Source: Acidobacteriota bacterium (GTDB taxonomy: Bacteria; Acidobacteriota; Thermoanaerobaculia; Multivoradales; JAHEKO01). Taken from it: a DNA stretch of 6,072 bases. Location: positions 1-6,072 of the forward strand of contig JAOTZA010000202.1 in assembly GCA_029861655.1 (NCBI GenBank), read 5' to 3'. The stretch's first letter is position 1. Each line of letters starts with the position of its first letter. Below the pieces are notes generated by a model that was not told the origin of the DNA, ran no database searches, and worked only from the letters and a program-made list of their open reading frames with translations. Shown here piece after piece: positions 1-4,591 of the stretch. Made by a program: the position numbers and the translations under genes.

Positions 1-137
1 ATGCCCTCGCCAAAAGCCAGCAGCAGGACCAGGGAAAGAGACCCCCAGGCGATAGCTGCCACGGTCAGGAAGGCGCGTTTCTTTTGCACCCGCGACGAGC
101 GCAAGAAGAGCTGAAAGATGATCCAGGGTTTGAACAT
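1..137 (-). CDS. FtsX/MacB-type ABC transporter permease, N-terminal fragment (continues past left edge)
   Basis: This is the first 45 codons of a second permease, beginning MFKPWIIFQLFLRSSR and cut by the window edge. After a short basic cytoplasmic segment (RSSRVQKKR, residues 13-21) comes one membrane helix at about residues 23-42, ending in LLLAFGEG. That layout is the N-terminus of MacB/FtsX-family permeases, and it parallels the upstream permease, whose first helix ends in LLLAFGDG. I count about 13 identities over 25 aligned residues, so the two are paralogues that probably form a heterodimer. The ATG at 137-135 lies 7 bp after the stop of the upstream permease. It has no clear Shine-Dalgarno sequence of its own, which suggests translational coupling. 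The extracellular domain and C-terminal FtsX domain would lie outside the window. The family call is confident for such a short piece because of context; the substrate is unknown. Confidence 0.85.
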   Translation of the reverse strand, partial: MFKPWIIFQLFLRSSRVQKKRAFLTVAAIAWGSLSLVLLLAFGEG

Positions 138-144
138 CGTGGGC

Positions 145-1377
145 TTACATCTTCATCGCCACCACCGGATCCAGCGAGGCGGCAGTGCGAGCGGGGAAGT
201 AGCCGGCGATCAGGCCGATCGTCCCGAGCAGGACGACCGTACCAATGGCCAGGGCGGGTGTCAGATTTGGATCGCCGACGTACTCCGTAACCCCGAAGGC
301 CGGAAAAAGCGAGCACAGCCCGATCGTGATTCCGAGGCCCACGCCGCCGCCGACGACGGTGATCACCAGGGTCTCCATCAGAAACTGCCCGAGGATGCCG
401 CCCGGCGTGGCGCCGAGGGCCATCTTGATGCCGATCTCGCGGGTTCGCTCTTCGACGACGACGTTCATGATGTTGGATACGCCGATCCCACCGACCACCA
501 GGGTGAGCGAGCCGACGATGCCCAGAAAAAGCCGGAACGCCAGCATGAAGGTGTCGAGAAACTTCGCCATGTCCGATGTGTCCCAGACGGAGAGGGCCTC
601 CTTGTCTTCTGGGTCGAACCGATGCTTGGCGGCAACAACGCGAAGGACCTCGGCGGTGGCCTGTTTCGTGCGGGCGATGTCCTTCGCAGTAAAGACAAAG
701 TTGTTCATGTACTTCTGACCGGTGAGCGCGCGCATCGTCGTCGCCGGAATGACCGCCATATCCTTGTCCCGAAACCGATACGAGGAGTCCTGCGTTTTCT
801 TCTTGAGGACGCCAATGACGGTGAAGGGAGACCCGTGCAGGCGCAGGGTCTGACCCACCGGGTCTCCGGTGCCGAAGAGCTGCTCGGCGACCTCGTTACC
901 GAGGAAGACCACCCGGCGCTTGTTGCGCATGTCGAACGGATCGATAAACCGGCCGCCAGCCTGCGGAAACATGTTGCGCATCTCGCCGAAGATCGGATGT
1001 GCTCCGACGGTATCGACGGCCAGGGTCTTGGTCCCCTGCTGGAGCTTGAGGGTCGAAGCGTACTCGCTCGAGATCCAACCCAACTCCTGCGCACTTGCAC
1101 GAAGAAGCTCTATGTCGCTCTCGTCCATGCGAATCGGCCGGCCCTTGCCGAGCCCTTCGAAGGGAATCGATGTCAGCGACGGCCAGGCTACGACGATGCC
1201 GTTGCCGAGGCCGGCCGAATTCTTCAAGAGCTGATGATGGAAGCCGTCGCCGAATGCGAGAAGAAGGCTCACAGCAACCGTCCCCCAGACGATGCCGAGT
1301 ATCGTCAGGAGGGTGCGCAGCCGTTGGGCGCGAAGATCCCGAATGAGCTGCTTGAGAAGGTTTCCGACCCGATCCAT
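145..1377 (-). CDS. MacB/FtsX-type ABC transporter permease
   Basis: A 410-residue inner-membrane permease of the MacB/LolC/FtsX class, which couples cytoplasmic ATP hydrolysis to export or mechanotransmission across the envelope. Visible layout: basic N-terminus; membrane helix about 21-43; a periplasmic MacB_PCD-type domain about 44-275; helices about 281-303, 331-355 and 374-396. The FtsX core carries GGIGVSNIMNVVVEE (296-310), REIGIKMALGATP (313-325) and the C-terminal GYFPARTAASLDPVVAMK (392-409), all typical of the family. About 410 residues is the usual length for a stand-alone permease; there is no fused ATPase domain as in E. coli MacB. The frame is open to 1548, but I start at the ATG at 1377-1375: it has GGGAG seven bases upstream, and the extra 57 residues are low-complexity Ser/Arg sequence lying over the HlyD gene. 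It follows the HlyD gene by 19 bp and precedes a paralogous permease by 7 bp. Substrate unknown. Confidence 0.93.
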   Translation of the reverse strand: MDRVGNLLKQLIRDLRAQRLRTLLTILGIVWGTVAVSLLLAFGDGFHHQLLKNSAGLGNGIVVAWPSLTSIPFEGLGKGRPIRMDESDIELLRASAQELGWISSEYASTLKLQQGTKTLAVDTVGAHPIFGEMRNMFPQAGGRFIDPFDMRNKRRVVFLGNEVAEQLFGTGDPVGQTLRLHGSPFTVIGVLKKKTQDSSYRFRDKDMAVIPATTMRALTGQKYMNNFVFTAKDIARTKQATAEVLRVVAAKHRFDPEDKEALSVWDTSDMAKFLDTFMLAFRLFLGIVGSLTLVVGGIGVSNIMNVVVEERTREIGIKMALGATPGGILGQFLMETLVITVVGGGVGLGITIGLCSLFPAFGVTEYVGDPNLTPALAIGTVVLLGTIGLIAGYFPARTAASLDPVVAMKM

Positions 1378-1384
1378 CGCCTGA

Positions 1385-1389
1385 CTCCC
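1385..1389 (-). promoter_or_regulatory. Ribosome binding site deciding the permease start
   Basis: On the minus strand GGGAG lies 7 bases before the ATG at 1377-1375. It falls in the 19-bp gap between the HlyD stop codon (TAG at 1399-1397) and the permease. It supports the short permease start over the in-frame start at 1548. Confidence 0.65.
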
Positions 1390-1396
1390 GAGGCCT

Positions 1397-2506
1397 CTAA
1401 CCGAAGATCTCTCTGGGCGGCCTCTGCACGACCTCATCTGATTCATCGAGGCCGGACTCGACTTCGATGTTGAGGCCGTCCGAGAGACCGGTCTCGATCT
1501 CCACTTTGCGCGGATCGGCTTCAGGGCCCTCCCCCGGGAGCTCGACAAAGGTCCTGGCGCCGTCGTCTTCGAAGAGCACCAGGCGTTCGGGAATGAGCAG
1601 GATGTCCTGCTTCTCGCGGATGATCAGGTCGGCATTGGCCGAGTATCCCGCGCGCAGCGTGAATTCGTCCGCCGGGTCGAGCTCGATCTCGATGTCGAAC
1701 AGCCTGGCGCCTTCCTCCTCCTTGGCCTGAGGGGCGATTCTCGACAGCTGCCCGGTGACCTCTACCCCGGGCAGCGCTCCGATCTTGAGCCGGGCCACGA
1801 CCCCGAGGTCGAGCTTGCCGACGTCTATCTCATCGACCGTACCGCGGAAGATCAGATCTCCCATGTCCGCGATCGTCGCAAGCTCGGTCCCTGCCTGGAA
1901 AGAAGTCAGTGGCACCACCGGATCTCCGGGGTCGACCGCGCGCGCCAGGACGATGCCGGCCGCCGGAGCCCGAATCACCGATTCCATCGAACGGCCTCGA
2001 CCGGCGATTCGGCCTTTGCGGATCAGCTCGAGGTTGTCCTGGGCGCTGGTGCGCTCGATCTCGGCCAACTCGGCGGACTCTCGCTTGGCGTCGAGATCGT
2101 CCGCCGGAGTTATGCCCTGGCGCCCCAGTTCCTGGGCCCGTTTCCAGGCCGCTTCCGCTCGAGTGTGAGCGGAGCTCGCCGCGTCGAGCCTACGCTGAGC
2201 CTCGACCAGTTCGGTGGGCGTGGGATCTGGAACGATTTCGAACAGGGCATCGCCGGTGTTGACGTGGTCGCCGACGTCCACCGCGCAACGCTTGACGATC
2301 CCTGAGATCTTCGACTTGACCTTGAACTCGAGCCGAGGCTCGATCTGGCCGATGCCGACAGCCTTTTCGACGATCGCCCCCCGCTCGACCGCGATCAGCT
2401 TGAAGTCCTCGTCGCCTGTATCGCGCCCCTTGAACCAGGCGTAACCGGCGCCGCCGAGACCGGCAACAAGAACCAATACGACAAGGATTTTTAGAATACG
2501 TCCCAT
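1397..2506 (-). CDS. HlyD/MacA-type periplasmic membrane fusion protein
   Basis: A 369-residue adaptor subunit of a tripartite or MacAB-like exporter, anchored in the inner membrane and projecting into the periplasm. Residues 4-25 form an N-terminal hydrophobic anchor. A beta-barrel/lipoyl entry follows: residues about 62-92 contain the half-lipoyl segment SGIVKRCAVDVGDHVNTGDA. Residues about 97-165 are a charged, Ala/Glu/Arg-rich alpha-helical hairpin. The second lipoyl half (VIRAPAAGIVLARAVDPGDPV, split around 177-197) closes the domain. A beta-barrel follows at about 205-300 and a membrane-proximal domain at about 303-362. The hairpin is short, as in MacA-like proteins. The ATG at 2506-2504 begins just before the anchor; upstream there is only a weak GCGAG about 7 bases away. 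It is the first gene of the exporter run, 19 bp before the permease. It lacks a lipobox Cys, so it is an anchored protein rather than a lipoprotein. The transported compound cannot be told from sequence. Confidence 0.93.
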   Translation of the reverse strand: MGRILKILVVLVLVAGLGGAGYAWFKGRDTGDEDFKLIAVERGAIVEKAVGIGQIEPRLEFKVKSKISGIVKRCAVDVGDHVNTGDALFEIVPDPTPTELVEAQRRLDAASSAHTRAEAAWKRAQELGRQGITPADDLDAKRESAELAEIERTSAQDNLELIRKGRIAGRGRSMESVIRAPAAGIVLARAVDPGDPVVPLTSFQAGTELATIADMGDLIFRGTVDEIDVGKLDLGVVARLKIGALPGVEVTGQLSRIAPQAKEEEGARLFDIEIELDPADEFTLRAGYSANADLIIREKQDILLIPERLVLFEDDGARTFVELPGEGPEADPRKVEIETGLSDGLNIEVESGLDESDEVVQRPPREIFG

Positions 2507-2658
2507 CGGATGTCTCGCTTTCCGTGTTTCGAGCCTCGGCGACGTATCTAGCTCACGCGAACCGCGGCCTCTCCTCTCCTCTACGAAAGCTCGATTCTGC
2601 TTGTTTCATCTCCCTATTTCGCCACCCCTACAGGGGGGCCGAGAGAACGACCGTGACC
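2507..2658. other. Intergenic spacer: leader of the exporter operon and 3' end of the translocase-like gene
   Basis: A 152-bp gap between two minus-strand genes. It holds a candidate hairpin (2621-2639) close to the translocase stop codon and a short pyrimidine repeat, CCTCT three times in tandem (2568-2582), which reads as AGAGG repeats on the coding strand. A promoter for the HlyD-permease operon is expected here, but I see no convincing -35/-10 pair. An 18-codon reading frame on the minus strand (2609-2553) looks like chance. Confidence 0.5.
2621..2639 (-). terminator. Candidate hairpin after the translocase-like gene
   Basis: The arms GCC-a-CCCC (2621-2628) and GGGGGGC (2633-2639) pair as seven G-C pairs with one bulged A around a four-base loop. 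The hairpin sits 19 bp beyond the stop codon at 2661-2659. There is no T-run after it on either strand, so it lacks the second half of a classical intrinsic terminator. It may instead be a 3'-end-stabilising structure, or nothing. Confidence 0.3.
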
Positions 2659-4122
2659 TCAGGCTGCGACCGGCTCTTCCTGTTCGGTCAGCCCCGGCCG
2701 TTGGCCGGCTTCGATCTCACGGTGTTCACGGGCGATGGCGCGCACGAGAAAGAACCACCCCACGATGAAGAGGACATTGACCAGGGCAAAGCCCCGCGCA
2801 TCGAGATGGAGGATCGCGGTGCCGACAAAGACGATGAGCGCCGAGCCGACGTCGCCGACGCGATGAAAGAAGCTGTCGATCGCTTGTTTGGCCTTGTACT
2901 TGATGTCGCGCGAGGTAGGGAGAAAGAGCATTTGCACGGTGGTCTTGTTGATCGAGTAGTCGGAGGCATTCTCGAGCGTCTTGCCGATCCGCACGTACTG
3001 GACGATCGGTAGGAGCAGGACCAGACCATAGGTCCCCAAGGCGATGACCGGCAACCAGAGAAGGCCGCCCCGAATACCGCCGAGCTTGACCAGGCGGCTG
3101 ACCACAAAGAGCTGCAAGAACATCCCCACCAGGTTCACCCAGCGAAAAAAACCGGCGTAGAAGTTACCGATGGTCGAGCGCACAAACGCCGTTCTCGCCT
3201 CCGTCGAGGCGGGATCGCCGAGGTCCCGGTCGCCAAAACGGAGCCCCGTTCCAGCGGCCTCGGCCTCGGAGACCGCGATCTCGACTTGTTCGGCCCCAAA
3301 GTCCTCTACCAGCCGCCCGAGGATGTACTCGCCCGTGGTGTTGACCAGGTTGAGCACCAGGATCACCATGGCGATGTACCAGAGATAACGGTGCTCTCGC
3401 AGCAGCCCGAACGCCAGCTTTTCGCGGTCCTTTCTCTTTTTGCGCTCGGCGAGCCATTCCTGGAGTGAGCTTTGGCTCACCTGGATCTGGCGCCGTCCCC
3501 ACACGGCGAGCGAGATCAGGTTGGTGACCACGATGCAGGCTCCCAAAAGAGCCGCCGCGACGAGCAGCATCTCGAAAACACCGACGTATTCCAGCAGCCG
3601 GTCGGCGATGTCGGAACCGACGTAGGCGCCCATCATGCCGCCGAACCCGACGAGCGGGAACAACCGTTTGCCGGCCTCGTTGCTGTAGACGTCGTTGGCG
3701 TAGGACCAGAACTGAGCCACCACCATGACGCTGAAGATGCCCACCCAGACAAAGAAGGCGTAGCCGAGGTATGGCACCCCGGTCCGGCTGAGGATCCAGA
3801 ACCCGACGAGGCACGCGATGAAGACCGTCGTGACGATCGAGATGAGCCGCGTGCGTTCGTAGCGCGACACCAGTTTGGCGTAACCCTGCACGAGAAAGTA
3901 GAGAAGGACGGCCATCACCGCCACCAGATAGCTTTTCACCTCGGCGCCGCCCTCTTGCAGGATCAGGGCCTCGCGTACCGGCTTGATCAAGTAGTACGCG
4001 GTCAGGAGCAGGAAGACGAGAAACGCCATCGCCAGGGTCAGACCCCCCTCGCCGGCCCGCACCTCGGTGAAAATACCGAGGAACCGCTCAAGTAGATTGC
4101 GTTGTGCTCGCTCCGGGCTCAA
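2659..4122 (-). CDS. Npt/Tlc-type ATP:ADP antiporter family membrane protein
   Basis: A 487-residue protein with about eleven or twelve membrane helices, belonging to the nucleotide transporter (Tlc/Npt) branch of the major facilitator superfamily. Intracellular parasites use these to import host ATP; free-living bacteria carry divergent homologues of unknown substrate. Family marks I recognise: LLTAYYLIKPVREALIL (38-54) at the first helix, FWSYANDVYSNEAGKRLFPL (138-157), and the C-terminal ENASDYSINKTTVQMLFLP (384-402) followed by SRDIKYKAKQAIDSFFHRVGD (split over 404-424). Helices lie at about 28-46, 64-84, 92-110, 118-138, 154-171, 183-207, 247-266, 325-343, 352-373, 425-438 and 443-463. 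A soluble loop of about 45 residues at 272-317 is acidic and Ala/Gly-rich. Unlike some homologues, it has no fused cyclic-nucleotide-binding or HEAT-repeat domain. The start is TTG at 4122-4120, the only common start codon after the in-frame stop eight codons upstream that keeps the conserved N-terminus. No good ribosome site is seen. It is divergent from the STAS gene and 152 bp upstream of the exporter. Confidence 0.85.
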   Translation of the reverse strand: MSPERAQRNLLERFLGIFTEVRAGEGGLTLAMAFLVFLLLTAYYLIKPVREALILQEGGAEVKSYLVAVMAVLLYFLVQGYAKLVSRYERTRLISIVTTVFIACLVGFWILSRTGVPYLGYAFFVWVGIFSVMVVAQFWSYANDVYSNEAGKRLFPLVGFGGMMGAYVGSDIADRLLEYVGVFEMLLVAAALLGACIVVTNLISLAVWGRRQIQVSQSSLQEWLAERKKRKDREKLAFGLLREHRYLWYIAMVILVLNLVNTTGEYILGRLVEDFGAEQVEIAVSEAEAAGTGLRFGDRDLGDPASTEARTAFVRSTIGNFYAGFFRWVNLVGMFLQLFVVSRLVKLGGIRGGLLWLPVIALGTYGLVLLLPIVQYVRIGKTLENASDYSINKTTVQMLFLPTSRDIKYKAKQAIDSFFHRVGDVGSALIVFVGTAILHLDARGFALVNVLFIVGWFFLVRAIAREHREIEAGQRPGLTEQEEPVAA

Positions 4123-4141
4123 AATGGGTCGACTCGCAGTC

Positions 4142-4194
4142 TAGCAGCCGGGCCGCCGGCTGAGCCGGTGCCCGCGCGCCGTACCGGCCTGCTA
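4142..4194. repeat. Compound inverted repeat with internal hairpin
   Basis: The outer arms are TAGCAGCCGG (4142-4151) and CCGGcCTGCTA (4184-4194). They pair over ten bases with a single bulged C at 4188. Nested inside is CCGGC-TGA-GCCGG (4156-4168), a five-pair stem extendable by one G-T and one C-G pair to 4154-4170. It could be a leader RNA structure for either divergent gene or a symmetrical protein-binding site. In G+C-rich DNA such pairing also arises by chance. Confidence 0.4.
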
Positions 4195-4212
4195 AGCTGG
4201 GATCCTGATTCT

Positions 4213-4229
4213 GGACTCAAGAAGAGTCC
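4213..4229. promoter_or_regulatory. Perfect 6-bp inverted repeat upstream of the STAS gene
   Basis: GGACTC (4213-4218) and GAGTCC (4224-4229) are perfect inverted copies around the five-base loop AAGAA. A T-G pair can add a seventh step. The repeat ends 24 bp before the ribosome site of the STAS gene. No T-run follows on either strand, so it does not look like a terminator. A leader hairpin or a repressor/activator site is more likely. Confidence 0.4.
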
Positions 4230-4253
4230 GAACGGAGATTGAAAGAGAGGTCC

Positions 4254-4260
4254 GAAGGAG
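4254..4260 (+). promoter_or_regulatory. Ribosome binding site deciding the STAS start
   Basis: GAAGGAG sits 5 bases before the ATG at 4266. It is the strongest Shine-Dalgarno sequence in the window. It favours this start over the in-frame TTG at 4239, whose GGAG is only one base away. Confidence 0.8.
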
Positions 4261-4265
4261 CTGTC

Positions 4266-4586
4266 ATGGAAAAGACCGTGGTCGTCGATGTCGCCGGAAG
4301 AGTGACGATCGGACATGACGCTGAGCTGCGCGAGTCGATCCAAGAGGCGATGGACCAGGGGGCGCAGAACATCTTGCTCAACATGAAGCGGGTCACCAAG
4401 CTCGACTCTTCGGGCGTCGGCGAGCTGGTGGCGGCGCACGCGACGATGAGTCGGCTCGACGGCCGGCTGTTGCTAGTGGGTCTTTCGGACAAGATCGCAT
4501 CCGTGCTCCAGATCACTAATCTCATGGGCGTGCTCGAGTCCTTCGAGGACGTGGATTCGGCTCTCGAGACTCTCGAAAGCGGTTGA
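4266..4586 (+). CDS. STAS-domain protein, SpoIIAA-like anti-sigma factor antagonist
   Basis: A 106-residue soluble protein that is a single STAS domain from end to end, the usual size of SpoIIAA/RsbV-type anti-anti-sigma factors. In known systems these bind a serine-kinase anti-sigma factor when unphosphorylated and so free a sigma factor; related proteins act in other partner-switching circuits. The diagnostic segment is TKLDSSGVGELVAAH (44-58). By comparison with SpoIIAA, the second serine, Ser49, is the expected phosphorylation site and Asp47 its conserved neighbour. The N-terminal strands (KTVVVDVAGRVTIGHD, 3-18) and the C-terminal LLLVGLSDKIASVLQITNL stretch complete the fold. The start is the ATG at 4266, with GAAGGAG five bases upstream. 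The gene is monocistronic, divergent from the translocase-like gene and convergent with the synthase-like gene (5-bp gap). No kinase, phosphatase or sigma factor lies in the window, so its partner is unknown. Confidence 0.92.
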   Translation: MEKTVVVDVAGRVTIGHDAELRESIQEAMDQGAQNILLNMKRVTKLDSSGVGELVAAHATMSRLDGRLLLVGLSDKIASVLQITNLMGVLESFEDVDSALETLESG

Positions 4587-4591
4587 CCGAG

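Larger units (their letters stand above)
4123..4265. promoter_or_regulatory. Divergent intergenic region, presumed to hold two promoters
   Basis: These 143 bp separate the translocase-like gene (minus) from the STAS gene (plus), so promoters for both must lie here or inside the flanking genes. It contains a compound inverted repeat (4142-4194) and a perfect hairpin (4213-4229), listed separately, plus the STAS ribosome site. I could not identify a convincing -35/-10 pair on either strand; the region is mostly very G+C-rich. Confidence 0.55.

Noticed and set aside
118..1473. A 451-codon open frame on the plus strand across the permease gene
   Set aside because: It shares codon boundaries with the permease on the opposite strand and is open because that gene avoids TTA, CTA and TCA codons. 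Its product is a charged, low-complexity sequence with no recognisable domain, while the permease has clear family motifs.
1378..1548. A 57-residue N-terminal extension of the permease
   Set aside because: It overlaps the end of the HlyD gene and encodes Ser/Arg-rich low-complexity sequence. The ATG at 1377 has a ribosome site and gives a normal family N-terminus.
2553..2609. An 18-codon minus-strand frame (MKQAESSFRRGEERPRFA) in the HlyD leader, considered as a leader peptide
   Set aside because: The AGGGAG touches its ATG with no spacing, the product has no recognisable signal, and frames this short arise easily by chance.
3472..4095. A 207-codon plus-strand frame inside the translocase-like gene
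   Set aside because: Same cause: it is codon-aligned antisense to a real membrane protein gene, and its His/Asp/Glu-rich product is what antisense of hydrophobic codons gives.
4239..4265. A TTG start adding nine residues to the STAS protein
   Set aside because: Its GGAG is only one base away, whereas the ATG at 4266 has GAAGGAG at a good distance.
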